Assembly (NCBI RefSeq): GCF_901000735.1
Contig: NC_081541.1
Location: 23,171,273 to 23,235,272, forward strand
Source of the DNA: Corylus avellana
Lineage: Eukaryota; Streptophyta; Magnoliopsida; Fagales; Betulaceae
Direction: 5' to 3'
Length of the DNA stretch: 64,000 nucleotides
A program made the position numbers and the translations under genes. This document shows positions 45,574 through 59,200 of the stretch, in pieces. The stretch's first letter is position 1, and the number at the start of each line of letters is the position of its first letter. The notes below the pieces were generated by a model that saw only the letters and a list, made by a program, of their open reading frames with translations, made no database searches and was not told the origin of the DNA.

Positions 45574-47426
45574 TGAAAAAATTATACTTTACCCTTTTAA
45601 AGTTGGCAACGATTTTCAATCCGATCTTTAAAGTTTTAATTTTTACAATTCACCTCCCAAAGTTTTAATTTTTTGCAATTTGATCACGTAAGACAAATGT
45701 GATCACTGTTTATTTATTTTTATTTTTTGGTTCCCTAAAATGTCCTCATCCCCAAAATGCTGAAACGAACAATTTTCAAAAAAAAAAAAAAAAAAAAGCT
45801 TAACAGTGAGTATTCTCTCTGTTGGATTCAAGCGGCCGTTTTCTGTGCATATCGGCCGGCAACGAAGTCAGTTGAGGCTGCTTTCTTTCGCTGATCGGTG
45901 GTTGTTCTGATTTTTTTTGGCTGATTATCTGACCTGAGTGGATATCTGACCTCGGTTGGTTGTTCTGATTTTGCCCCTTTTTTTTTCGCTGATTATCTGA
46001 CCTCAGTTGATATCCAACACCTTTGTTCTTTCTCCTTTGAGGGATTGCTCTGACAGATTTCTATCTTTTCGCTCTTTGGATTGAATTTGCAACTGGGTTT
46101 TTCTTTTTGAGATTAGTCAATTTCTTTTTGGGTTTCTCAAAAAAAAAAAAAAAAAAAAAAAATTTATTTTTGGGTTTATTTTTTGGGGTACTTAACTGAA
46201 ATCTCTCGAACTTTTACCCGTTTTGAAATATCCCTTTAAACTTCAAAATCTCTCAATTTAGTCTCCTAAACTTTCGATTATTCTCAATTTTAACCCTCTG
46301 TCAATTTTAGCCGTTAAAAATATAAAAAAATACCAAAATATTTCTGATTTTTGTTTTTTTTTTAAATAAAAAAGTTTTGAAAGTTATAATTTTATGTAAA
46401 AGTAAGGGATATAAATGTTTTTAAAATCTGAAGAAAGAGAGAATAATTGAAAATTCAGATAATTAAATTGAAAGATTTTGAAATCAAACAAGTTTATTAA
46501 ATCGGGTGAAATTTTGATGTTTACAGTAAAGTTTTCCGTTTATTTTTTTTTATCTATTGGTGGGATCTATTAATAACTGAGTTTTGATTTCGAATCGAAT
46601 ATTGGATTGAATCTGTGACGAACCAGCCGAACCCCATGTCTGAAACACCAGAACAACCACCAATCAGCGAAAGAAAGAACAAATTGAAAAAAATAAAAAG
46701 ATGAATTCCTTTTGCTTGTCCTTCCTACATTTTCTCGAGAAGAAAACAGAGCATTGCATTTCAGCAAACAAATCTTATTTCTTGTGAATGAGAAATGAAA
46801 TCAATCCCAAACAGTGTCAATTGAAAGTAAGTTCCAACTCATCCTGAATGGCCAAGAATCCAGAAAATCGAAAAAATAAAAAAGATAAATTACTTTTGCT
46901 ATTCCTTTCTTCAACCCATCCACATCAGAAATCTGTGGAAGATTGGTCTCGGTTTTTGGAGGGTCAAATCTCTTGGACGAGGGTTTTGGAAAAAGCCCAT
47001 GAATAATCTCTTCCAACAACCCAGAGTGTGAGGGCTCTTTGGGTAAGAACTCCGAGCACTTGTTGTGGTGGTGGTGCGGGCAGAAACGGTGTCATTGGAG
47101 GTGGAGGAGTCTTGGTCTTGGCTCTTGGTTTTTGGGTCAGTGTCGTCCTTGAGGGAGGTGCTAAAGGCGTCTCTTGGTGATGGTGGCGGCGGCGTTCATG
47201 GGTGTGGCGGAGAAGAAGCAAGAAGGGAGGAATCGCCGGATAAGTAAGAAGGGGCATTTTGGGGAAGAAAGCTACATAAGTGATGACGTACATGTCACGT
47301 GATTGGTTTGATCAACTGAATGGCTGAATTGAAAAAAATTTAAAACTTTGGGAATGAATTGCAAAAATAAAAATTTGGGGATCGAATTAAAAATCGCTGT
47401 CTTTAGGGGGTAACATATAATTTTCC
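45574..47426. mobile_element. Foldback element between PYM and ALG6
   Basis: About 100-bp arms: AAAGTTTTAATTTTTTGCAA (near 45660) has its inverse at TTGCAAAAATAAAAATTTG (near 47361), and the arm ends GAAAAAATTATAC / ATATAATTTTCC also pair. A further inverted pair involves 45880-45935 and 46600-46680 (GCTGATCGGTGGTTGTTCTG). Long inverted ends suggest a Mutator-like or foldback origin; target duplications were not found. A Pro-rich open frame at 46964-47293 (minus) lies inside and has no known domain. Confidence 0.6.
46183..46537. mobile_element. Nested 355-bp foldback element, 9-bp duplication
   Basis: The arms CTCTCAATTTAGTCTCCTAA-type (about 46190-46300) and its inverse (about 46430-46530) form long inverted repeats. 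GTTTATTTT flanks both sides (46174-46182, 46538-46546). A 9-bp duplication points to a Mutator-like MITE. Confidence 0.65.
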
Positions 47427-47679
47427 AGTTCTAGCTTGGTTGTTACTCGCCATTTCTATAAATCACGTAATTGTGCTATTTCCGATTTCATTTTTACTTA
47501 TGCCTTGATTTCTTGATTTTTGACTGAAAATTTTCCATTAATCGATTTTGACATGGGGTTGCTGGATTTTACTAGGGTTTGAAATTATGCCCAAAACTGT
47601 TTATTGGATTTCATTCACTATTGGATGAACTTTTCCGGTGACTTCTTTTTATACAGAGTAGAATCGTGGTGTAAGAGAG

Positions 47680-50600
47680 ATGGAGAAGAAGAGGGGGAGG
47701 AAGGTGATGGAGGACAAGGAGGAGGTTGCTCACAAGGGAATTGCGGCGTCATTCCTGTGCATTGCAGTGTTTGCATTTTTGGTGCGAGTGGCCGTATCCC
47801 TCCATCCATATTCTGGTGCAGGAAATCCTCCAAAGTATGGGGATTTTGAGGCACAGAGGCATTGGATGGAGATCACCCTTAATTTGCCACCCAAGGAATG
47901 GTATTCTAACAGTACAAGCAATGATCTCAGCTACTGGGGACTTGACTATCCTCCCCTTACTGCCTACCAGAGTTATGTCCATGGCCTGCTTCTCAGATTC
48001 TTCCATCCTGAAGCAGTTTCTCTTTTCGCTTCTCGAGGCCACGAGTCTTATCTTGGGTTTGTATTATCCGGGATTCTTTTCCATTGACTGATTTTCGTTT
48101 TTATAGACTTCAATTTACATTTTTCTTGATGTGGGGTAATGATATATTTGAGTTTCCCCATGCTGTCTATGCTTTTTTCCTGCAGAAAACTTCTCATGAG
48201 GTGGACAGTTCTATCGTCTGATGCACTGGTGTTCTTTCCTGCAGTTTTATATTTCATTGCTGTGTACTATGCGGGTCACTCAAATGGCCGTAAAACTGAC
48301 ATAGCATGGCACATTGCAATTATGTTACTAAATCCATGTCTGGTGCTAATAGATCATGGTCATTTTCAGGTTCGAAATTGTTTTTTTCCACCATTGTAGA
48401 AATTTTAAGGCACTTAGTATGAGTTGCTAATGTTTGATTTCTCATCCGTATTTATTCTGTCAGTACAATTGTATCAGCTTGGGCCTTACTGTTGCAGCTG
48501 TTGCTGCTGTTCTCTCTGAAAAAGAGCTATTAGCTTGTTTCTTGTTCTGTCTTGGTCTCAACCACAAACAGGTGCTTCTTATTCAAATTAGCTTGCATCA
48601 TGATCAATTACTTATAATGACTACAAGTTGCCTATTTTGTCAAATTTATACATCTAAGCTTCACATAAAACGTAAAGGGGAAGGGCTCCTTCTGTTTTCT
48701 GTGGCTTCTGAAGCACACAATTTTGAAAATGGAACGCTGAAAAAGAAATCAATTTTTGTTGGATGTCCACATGTGCCCTTATTGTTGTTTGTTCTCTGTT
48801 TATGTGTTTTGGCGATCCCCAGGAAATGCCTTGAGTGTTGGGTTGAGCAAAGGGGCTTTATTTTCTATATTGTTTGTGAAAGAGACCATGTCAATCTTGT
48901 TATGGAGTATGCCTTGATGTTCTAAGAAATACTAAAATGCAAAGAAGGAAACACAATGAATAATCAATTCTTGATCTGGTAAATGTTGCTTTTATCAATG
49001 ATCTGTACTTTCCTAGTATTCATTTTGTTTCATATGAAAACACTAAATGGATTAAGTTTGGGTATATTTGGTCCAATAAAAGTGGGGACCTCACTATTCT
49101 CCGTTTGTAGGTAGGAAGGGTAGCAAGTGTATATGTGAAAGGTTGTTGTACTTCACTCCTGCCAGCTGATTTGTTTTTGGGGAATGTTTTATTGTGGTTT
49201 GCTGCAGATGACAGCATATTTTGCACCTGCATTTTTTAGCCATCTCTTGGGTAAATGTCTTAGGCGCCAAAATCCTCTTCTTGAAGTATCGAAACTGGGC
49301 CTTGTGGTCTTGGGAACATTTGCACTTGTTTGGTGGCCATATCTCCACTCAATGGAAGCCTTTTTAAGGGTAAACAGCTGTGGCCAATTTGCTTTTATTT
49401 TGCAATAACTTAACTTCATAGTTCTTTGTGGTACTTCTTTACAAGGATCGTGGTCCAGTACATAGATTAAATGGCTATCCATCCTTCTGTTTATGCCATG
49501 AATCTTTGGCTTGCCCTTTATGTCCTGCTATATTTATAACACAAAAGGAGAACTGAATTTGTTAACATTACATACATTGTTTTTATATATATCCCATTCA
49601 TCCTGTTTAACAAGTTTGAGCAATTATGACCGAGTACAAAAAAAAAAAAAGGAGCAATCTGTACTCAAGTATTTCAGATAATATGCAACAAGACTTTACA
49701 TATTGGACAAACAGACAGGTGTACTACACATCTCTATCACTAATGCATGCAAAGAATATGTTTAGATCTCTATGTCAAGACAACAATTTTCATATATATG
49801 TCGTCATCATGTTGGTCAATTTATGTGGAAAGCAGAACAAGTACAGGTCTAAAGGGATATTATAAAAGTTGTTTTAAGAGGTTGAAGTGTTTTGAATTCA
49901 TATGTCCATCTTCTGCAGTGGAAATATTTTAGGGGTTATTTTCTAGTGCAATAGTAAACACTTGCACTATCAAGCTATGTGCATCGATTCAAGTCTTGAG
50001 AGTGACCATTTCATGCAAAGAATATCTGAGCGGTAGAAATGTATGCAAACCATCCCTCCCAACACTACTTAGGTAGGACCAACACTAGGATTAGACCATT
50101 AAATTGGAAAGTACGATTTGAGGTTTTTTTAGGTAAACAAAATTTTACGCCCTCCCAATATTGGTCTCAACTCTTGACCTTAACCTGCATCCCTTGGTTA
50201 ATGTGGGAGGAGATGTCATTTGGTCCAAAGGCCATTGGCAAAGTACGTTCCAAGTAATTTTTTTATATATAGATATTTATGTGCTGAGAACATGAAATAG
50301 GCTATAGAATACATGAAGTGTTCAACAGAAATTCTTCTCTTCGAGTTAATTTTGGACACCAAATATTTTACCTGAGCTTGGTGAATGTCCAGGTTCTCGC
50401 TCGCCTTGCTCCTTTTGAGAGAGGGATATTCGAGGATTATGTGGCTAACTTTTGGTGCACCACTTCAGTTCTTATAAAATGGAAGAAAATGTTCGCAACA
50501 GAATCGCTGAAGCTTTTTAGCCTGGGTGCGACTATTTCGAGTTGTCTGCCTTCAATGGTTCAGCAGATATGGGCGCCAAGCAGCCAAGGTTTCCTTTATG

Positions 50601-51191
50601 GACTACTGAATAGTGCATTCTCATTCTATATGTTCTCATTCCAAGGTAGGTCAAAATATATTGTTTAACATTCTTTTTCTAATTTATATTTTTCCATAGT
50701 GAGTATGTAACAGTTATTTGCATTGGTGGCTGATGTTTTAATCTGCAGTGCATGAGAAGTCAATTTTGCTGCCTCTCCTGCCTGCAACCCTTTTGGCACT
50801 TGAAGAGCCTTTTCTACTTAAATGGATTACACTTAATGCCTTGTTCTCTATGTTCCCTCTTCTATGTCGTGACAAACTGGTTCTGCCATACATTGCACTA
50901 TCTGCACTCTTCATCCTTATTTGTCATCATGTGCCAGACAGAAGACAAGATAGAAAGGAGACACGTTCCTTCAATTCATTTATGACAACCTTTCTTGTAT
51001 TCTGCTCTGTTGTTCTTCATGGCGTTTACTTAACCATGGATCCTCCAAGTAGATATCCTTTCCTTTTTGAGGCTGTGATTATGCTTCTTTGCTTTTCACA
51101 GTTCATGTTTCTTGCTTTTTACTCTAATGCAAAGCAATGGATGTTGTTGAAACACACCATTTTGATGGATAAAGAAAAGAAACTTCTTTGA
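47680..51191 (+). CDS. ALG6: Dolichyl-P-Glc:Man9GlcNAc2-PP-dolichol alpha-1,3-glucosyltransferase (ALG6), six exons
   Basis: Exons 47680-48056, 48186-48369, 48464-48571, 49208-49369, 50393-50645 and 50749-51191, all GT/AG with matching phases, give 508 residues, close to known ALG6 proteins. Residues 24-41 form the first membrane helix. The lumenal loop carries GDFEAQRHWMEIT (54-66), including the acidic residue considered catalytic in the family, and WGLDYPPLTAY (86-96). Later signatures are DHGHFQYN across the exon 2/3 junction, LGLNHKQM, RLAPFERGIFED and VHEKSILLPLLP. It adds the first glucose to the lipid-linked oligosaccharide on the lumenal side of the ER, before OST transfer. The start ATG is in frame with a Lys/Arg-rich cytosolic N-terminus. 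ALG8 is the paralogue; the loop wording fits ALG6 better. Intron 4 contains a SINE. Confidence 0.95.
49370..50392 (+). other. ALG6 intron 4 with SINE
   Basis: 1023 bp. The only recognisable structure is the SINE at 50116-50239; the rest is AT-rich with no coding potential that I accept. Confidence 0.75.
50116..50239 (-). mobile_element. tRNA-derived SINE in ALG6 intron 4
   Basis: On the minus strand a TGGACCAAATGAC A-box-like region is followed by GGTCAAGAGTTGAGACC as B box, and a T-rich end. AAAGTACG flanks both sides (50108-50115, 50240-50247). The element is antisense to ALG6. Confidence 0.72.
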
Positions 51192-53236
51192 TCCTTTGCT
51201 TGAAAAATTAGGTTCATTCTGTTACTGCTTCTTCTTGGTTTCAGTCGTTGGGGGCAGCAAACTCTTGTAATTTGTGTTGATTTATGAAGGGGAGAAGAAA
51301 CTTGCCCCTTGTCATGTCTTTTTTCTTTTTTCTTTTTTCCATGTTGGTGTTGTATGCTGTGTTTACTTACCTTAACGAAAAAGAAAAGGTGCTGTCGTCC
51401 TTGCTTCACAGATGGCGGCAAAATCTTTACGTTTTGTAGTGCGAGCCCCTATCACTTAGACCCACGGCTGTATATCGGAGACCTCGCCCTGGGTATTTTG
51501 GTATTTTTTCATATCACATTAAGGGTATAATATATTTTTCTTGCGAGTGTAGTTGCCTCTATATTTTATGGTTCGGTCTAGATATTTTTACTTAATCACA
51601 GCATGTGATATTCTTTACCATTGGAATGGAAGTATGGGGCTCAGCCCGTCAGGACCACGGGTCCATCTAACACTTAATTTTCATTGGCATACATGAGTAA
51701 TCCAAGGAAATTGGATACTACTAAAATGGAAGTGAGGGTTGAGCCTACCAAGCCCACAAGACAACCAACCCAAACGCGACCCTAATCGGACTAGCGAACT
51801 CACCAAAACCCCACCTTACGTGAAGCACACATCCAAGAGGGAAATTCCATATTAGGCAAACCAACCTCTATGAAAAGCAATATATGCACCCATTTAGGAA
51901 AGACCATTCATTAAAAGAAGGCGGATCAAAATCACCTACACAAACGGAGGTCAAATTAATGGCTCGTTTGACGACAATTGCCTTATGAAGGCACACAACA
52001 TAAATGATATCTAGTTTATATAAGGCCAGTAGGAGGCTAGACCAAGTATACTATCATCCCTCCCTTAATATTATTTATCTTTTATCTTATACCTCATATT
52101 TTACTGACTTAAGCATCGAAGGTGGCACCGCCGTCCCCTCTCTTTTTGCGGCTTACCATTCTAACGTTTGGTTGTCTTGTAGGAATCCTAGATCAAGGAT
52201 TAGGCATATATAGTCACTAATTGATTTTCTGCATCAACAGCCACCAAAAAAATGCTATTAATTTTTTTTTTTTTTTCACGTTTTGTTGACTATTTAAATA
52301 TTGAACTTTTATTTTATTGACCAATATAGTGCATTCAAACTATGAGCTCTTATTAGCCATGCTATTGTCATTCTTGAAAAGCAGAATCTTCATTTGATAT
52401 GGTTTTACATATCATTGAAATTTTTTTTAAAAAAAAAAAAAAAAGTAAAAAAAATTATATTCTTATCATTTTGGGCGCAGAAAGGAGACATTGCAATATG
52501 CCTGTAGTTTCTCCAAAGTTTTTCTTTTACTCGTTACACATGTTAACTCCTCCGTCGGTAAACTACCTTGGATACATTTGACTGAAATGTCACTCAACGA
52601 TCAATCACTTGATTTATTTATTTTTAATTGAACTAATCAAGAAACCTTGTTTGAAAATTCTCAAGTACCAAAAAAGAAAATGCAAAAATCGCCTCCACAA
52701 CATCAAATGAAAATTTAAAAAAGTCGTTAATCACATTACCAACGATTACATTTCAAAAAGTCATTAATCAAATGACTCCACAACATCTGCTACAATGTCA
52801 AGATACATGAATCTCTGCTAAATACAACCGAATTTTTCCTTTCGTTCAATGTTCGGATGCATCTCACAATATATTAACACATTTGACTTACATTCCAACA
52901 TCGGAATCAAAATGACAGCTTATCTAGGGCATCCACATCCAATATTTCAACCCTGTTTTGATTTACTCTTTTGATGGCACCATTTGCAACATATGTTACA
53001 TACACAAAGAAACAAAGATTAAATTGTAAAAAAAAAATAATAATAATAATATGAAAAATATGAAGCCTTTTAATCCTAGAATATTTTTAGCCAAATTTTA
53101 GACCACCTCCTGGCATGCCAAGTGTTGTCACTCACCAATAAAAGTTACTCCATGGAGAATATGCTGATATCAACCCCAGAGCTCATATTAACAAGACCTT
53201 TGGGCACAACTTACCAACAAAAGTTTTCTTCAGTGA
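51192..53236. other. Convergent 3' region of ALG6 and the 7TM gene
   Basis: 3' UTRs of the two genes meet here. T-rich tracts (51310-51340, 52262-52276) and A-rich tracts (52424-52455, 53027-53050) but no clear polyadenylation site was assigned. 51640-51900 has an odd GC-richer stretch without a recognisable element. No gene seen. Confidence 0.5.
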
Positions 53237-56200
53237 TCATTGCCTCTTATCCTCTTCCCCATCATCTTCTTGTTCCAAAATGGTATTTGTTTCAACATTC
53301 TTCTCTAGCTTGACTAAACTGAGATCACCCTCATCCTTCCCCCTGGTTAGAGATTGAGCTTCTTCATCATCAGATTCTTCTCCCACTTCCTCAGAGTAAG
53401 CATACCTGTGTATGGTTGAAAGTAAAAGTCAAAACAAAACAAGTGTGAGGGGACCTTTAGAAAACGAAAAATTGTGGGACTAGTTTTCCCTATGTAATCA
53501 AGCCACAAACCACTCAGAGATTAGGCAGCTTCTTTTTTTTCATCAAAAAGAAAAGCAAGAAATAAGAAAACCCAACCACATACCTGTTTTAAGAATGGAG
53601 GAAGAGATTAGGTACATGTAAAACAAAGAAAGCGACATGGATGGAGTTACAAGGAACCTTTGCCAGACATAGTTGACAGGGAACCATCAGCTATTTTAGC
53701 TTTTTCCCTGCCTGAACATAGATGGTATGAAAAGAGATGATAAACTATTCATAAGATTGGAAGTCCTGGAACCAATTATCTAGGGATCATCAGATTTGGC
53801 TACATACACAGTGGACGTTGCAATCAGAGATGAAACTAAATTATCTGAATGTGCGAAGAAGGAGAATGTAGTTGTAGGTGGTTCTAGCTGTGACATCAGC
53901 CGACAGAGGGTTCCTAATTCTTCCTTGCTAAGAGTCCCGCTGCAAGAGTAGAAAAGCTTGGAGCAGAAGTTTGATCAATGGTTAAAGGGTGATTAGCTCG
54001 AGAGCGGGTAACACCACCAGAATGACCTCCTCTACCTCAAGTAGGGCGGCGTTGAAGTCACCAACAAGTATCTCGAGTACGTTGTGATTTATGAAAGTGA
54101 TCACAAAGCAGCCTATCATTTCATCCTGAGTACCATCCATTGCTTTTTTGCTATCATGACTCTTAGAATCCCCTTTTCTAGTGTGGTGAGATGCAGTAAC
54201 CAAGGGTGATCGTTCCCGGGAAGAAGAGTGGAGTATGGCACCTCTGCTACTCTCCTCATTCTGAACATAGGCAAATGCCTCTCGAAGATATGGAAGAGAC
54301 TCCTCTCCCAAGATCTGAACTCTAATCTGATCATATTCAGAATTCAATCCTACTAGAAATTCATAGATATGATATTTTCAACCATTTTCTGAATTTGAAT
54401 AGCATTGGCAGCACATGCAGTGTAAAAGTTTTGGTAGTGATCCAACTCCTACCACAATGCACTAAGCCAATGAAAATAGGCTGCAACATATCACTCTTCT
54501 TCAGTTGTTCCATGAATCTGACGTTTCAGTTCATAGATCTGTGCCACATTCCCCATTTTGGATTAGGTTTGAACCGCTGCATCGTAAATTTCTTTGGCCG
54601 TACTAAGAAACAAATATCCTTGGCTAATCTTTGGTTGCATTGAATGTAACAACCATAATATAATGGTATAATTTCTTGCTTCCCATTTGTCACAAGCAGG
54701 GTCATCTAATTTTGGTTCCTGAATTCTACCATTCAATTATCCCATTTTCCCTCTTTTTTTTTTTTAAATAAGTAATCAAAATATCATTAAAAGCATAAGG
54801 CCCCCCAAGTACACAATAAGTATACATGAAAAAACCCCTAACTAGAAGAAGAAAAAAGAACTAGAAAATTATGATGACTAATCACCACAAGATAAACAAA
54901 TGCAGCTGCCCAAAAATACAGAAAATAAAAAAAATAGTCTTACTCTCCTCCAAAGACCTCTTACGGTCTTGAAACCTTCTGTTATTTATTTCTCTCCATA
55001 GACACCACAATAGACATAAAGGCATAATCTTTCACACAGCAACACTCCGAGCACTACCAACAATCCACCAACACGTATATAAGTCAACAACTCGTCTAGA
55101 CATAACCCAAGACAGCTCAAATCAACTAAAGAAAACATCCCATAAAGCCCCAAAAACCTCAACGGAAAAGAAGATGGTCCAAGAACTCCATTTCTTTTAC
55201 ACATACAACACCTATCAACCGCAATGGCATGTTGCTTCCTCAAATTATCCATGGTAAGAATCTTACCTAGAACGGCGACCACGGAAAATGAGAGCCATTG
55301 GTGCGAGAACCAAGACATTGCAAAAGGATCTAACATCGAACAAACCTCTTTTGGAGGGAACCCACCAAAACTTATCTTCACTTTTCCATCTCAATCTACC
55401 TAAATACAATACCTTGAAGAATGAGACAGATATCCACCTCCTAGTCATAAGCCACTCTAGCAAAACTTATAGACCATTGATTGAGCACTCGAAATCTCCA
55501 AGTGAGCCACAATAGAAGCATCATTTGCACAAGCAATGCCATATGAATATGGAAAGGCATCTTTAAGAGCCATATCTCCAAACCACAGATCATGCCAAAA
55601 ACTAGCCTTAGAGCCATCTCCCACCTCAAATCCAATATGGCTAGAGAACTCTTCCAACCCCTCCTAATATTCTTCCATAACCCCACCCCATGCATCCCAA
55701 GAGGCTCATTAGAACACCACCCACTCCACGAACTACCAAACTTAAAGTCCACCACAACTCTCCACCAAGCTTTTCTCTCATGCACAACACCATAGACATT
55801 TCCCTAACTATGACCAAGCAAGATAATTAAGCTTGTCCAATTTCATGATTGCAATTTGGAGAGTTGAGCACCTAACTCTCTACCCCCTTTTTTTTTGGTG
55901 AATTTCTGATGTCTAATTTATCTTTGACATTTTTAAATTAGACATCCAACCAAAATTGCTCCATACACAACAATTGGGCTCAACAATAGAATAAATAAAA
56001 CAAACTAGGCAATGCACATCATATAGTATGTAAGCAGCAAATATAGAGCAACATTGTTTTTGGTTTTTTCCCTGCTCTAAACAACCTATCGTTTAGGGAG
56101 ACTTATCTGCCGTTTGCCTCCAGATGAACGACCCTTTTGGGTCAGGACTATACAACGTATCGTTTGCTCCATGCCTAAACAACTTGTCATTCTCACCTTC

Positions 56201-59200
56201 ATAGAAAACGACATGTCGTTTAGGTCTCTCCTCCATCACCCTCGCACAAAGCCCCTAGAATACTCACTATCGCATCAAAACACCACAATTTCTTCAGAAA
56301 TCAACTCAGATCAGGCCACCTATCTTGCTTCACGCAACCACACTGATCGAGAATGAAGAGTTTTGGTTGGCACAGGTGCGCTAGCGACTAGCGGCTCACC
56401 TGAAAAGCTTTAAACTTTCTCAAAAGATCTCAAATGTGAGTCTGCTATGGCAACAAGCATAGACCAAACGTTGATCTGTTAGCGCCAATCTGAGCAGCCA
56501 TCTCAAAACAAAAAGAAACAAATCTTTTGATTTCTTCTTGATTGTGCTCTGATACCAAGTTGATAGAAGAAGAAAAATTGGACGAAGAAGAAGAAAAGAA
56601 ACAATCTTTTATTCCTTAATGACACTACCATACAGTTACATAGGTTTAAACAGAAGAATAATATTGCACATTACAATCAGAAATAATGGGAATAAAATAG
56701 GCAATAAAATTAAATCATGGAGAATAAAATCATCAGAAGTTTCCTTCCTCAACACAGAAGGGGAAGATTTCTGAATTTTCAGTGTGTTTAGATTTGGTAT
56801 TAAATATGGAGGTAAAAATATTCTCAAATGACCTTCTTGAGAAAGGCAATTCAAAACTTAGAGACAAGAAGAAATTTTGAAAGTGTTTTCTAAGCTTTCT
56901 TCAGCAGAACACTGTCTCAAACAACATTTCTGCATCAGAAATTCCAATTTAAAAGAGGACCATCCTGTTGAATATATAGGTTTTTGCAGGTTATAACGCA
57001 CCGTTGAGAGCTCTGAGATGGGGCCCAGAGATAGCAGATCACAGAAAGCAATGCAAATGCGAGAATGTCCCAAAAAGCAGTGATGACCCAAGCACTCCGC
57101 CATCGCTCATTGAATGGATCTGTTGCTTTGAAGTAAACCTGTGGGAGCCAGCTTATCAGTCTATAAAACTTGTTCAAAATGTACTTGCCCGATCACATGT
57201 TGAAGGGTAATAAAAGCAATTAATTCATAAGAAAATAACCCTTAGAAGAAGCAGAAGTTCTTGCAAAAGATAGAAAAAAGAATCTAACATAAATGGAAAA
57301 GAGATACAGATAAAAAGGATTCAAAAACACAGAGACAGCAGACGCCCCAAAAAAAAAAGAAAGTAAAGAGACTCTTATAACATTCCTTGAGTAATGCCCC
57401 TTTTAAGCCAATAAACCCAGCTTTTGGTTTGCAGAACAAGAAATCTAGCACTCCATTTGTTTGTAATTCTCAAGTAAATATAAACAGGAGAAAAGAAAAG
57501 AAAGGAGCAGAAGATATTACTTTCCACTGCTTCTTCGTGTTTTTTTCTCTCCTCATGACAAAGTGAACATTGAGAAAATAAAATTCAGTTTATTTCCCTT
57601 CTTTTCCTTGTCTCTGAAGGTGAAGCATAGACTAGGAGATGATGATTTTTCAATTTGTAGCAAGGACAAAAAGCTTGCCAAAGGACTTGAGAGATTGTAA
57701 TCACCCAATGTGCTACATTGCAGTAGTCATTCTCCTATCAAGAATGCCTTCACCCTTACCTAGAAGCATGCGGCAATAGATGACAGGGGGTCCAGAGAAT
57801 AATAGGTCTATATGGCAAGCTTGCTGACTAGGCTCAGGTATGTTGGGCATACTTCATAATCTGGTGTGTTATTAAGATCCTTCAAGAAAACTTGGGTACA
57901 TAAGCAACAGATCCCATATAAAGGTGGTGTTCCATCTATCAATGACTTGCTGGAAGGAGTAGCATGTGATGTGGAAGGCTTTTCTGCTCCTCTAATCCCA
58001 ATTTTCAAAATCACTGAACTATTAGACAGCTTTGTACTAAATTCCATGACATCTCAAAACAACGGAAAAGAAGTATAAGAACAAAGTTAATAAATGGCCA
58101 AAGATGACCAAAGATGATGTAAATTACTTTTGAGAACAGTTATCAAAGGACTTCTCTTAGGTGAAAGATGTCAACTTGTTAAACCATGCAGAAACAGATC
58201 TTTTGCTTTTTGCAGGGCTGTAAATTTCTTATCTGAGTTAACCACCATAATGGTCCACTCAAAAGGCTGAAGAAAAGTAATGAGAATATGGAATCTCAAA
58301 CAAACCTCAAGTAGTCATCAGATCCAAAACTGACTTTCCAGTAATCAAGTAGTCCTAGTGAAGCAAAGTTGTTCCATGATAACAGTGTAGCAAAATGTGA
58401 TTTCTAATAAAATTGTATTCATTTAGATAAAAAGAAAACACAATCATAACAATTCCACATGCAGTAAACAAGCACTTGAATTGACCAAGTATATTAAATC
58501 AATGTCAACTTGATTAAAAACCATTACACTCAATTAAAAACCATACCTCATATCCTATCCAAGCGACTGAGGCAACTACTGTCACTGCTAATGCATTTGA
58601 GAACTTCCTATATATATCCAACTTTACAGAACTCCTTTTTACCTGGACAGAAATTATATTAGTTTCTGAAAGTATCAAAGCAAAATAATGTAAGTGATAT
58701 AGGAATATACAAAAGAAGTAGTGTTATTGTGATCAAGTCAGAAGATAATGCTAGAAACTATATTTTTATCCCACAATGCTAATGTGGTAACCCCAACTAA
58801 CCTTTGGACCAACCATTGTTATAAAAAAAAAAAAAAAAAAAAAAAATCCAAGAATTAGCTGAGATTGACACGTCAACATTATGGGATAGTTGTGGGATAA
58901 AAAATGTGGTCTCTAGTATTACTCTAGAAAAATTACACAACGGAATAGAAACAAATCACTAGTAAAAATGTGATACCTGTAACTGCTCTAGTGTTCTTGA
59001 AAGAGATGTAAAAATCCATAGTATCAAAAATGCATCCAGGAAAGCATCAGGAAGAACTAAAAGGAGCCTTGCTCTTCCCGATATGTCATTGATGGTCCCC
59101 ACATACTCGGTAATATCCAGCAACTCCGATGCCAAAAAGTAAGTTATTCCAAGAAGCAGCACCTTTGAGGTAAGACCACCAAGAGTGGGCCGCACAACAC

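Noticed and set aside
46964..47293. Pro/Thr-rich open frame of 109 codons (minus)
   Set aside because: Inside a foldback element; the opposite strand is equally open; no domain.
47618..48042. Open frames on the minus strand over ALG6 exon 1
   Set aside because: Shadows of the ALG6 coding sequence.
48434..48925. 163-codon open frame across ALG6 exon 3 and intron 3
   Set aside because: Only 48464-48571 is exon; the rest is intron read-through past a GT donor.
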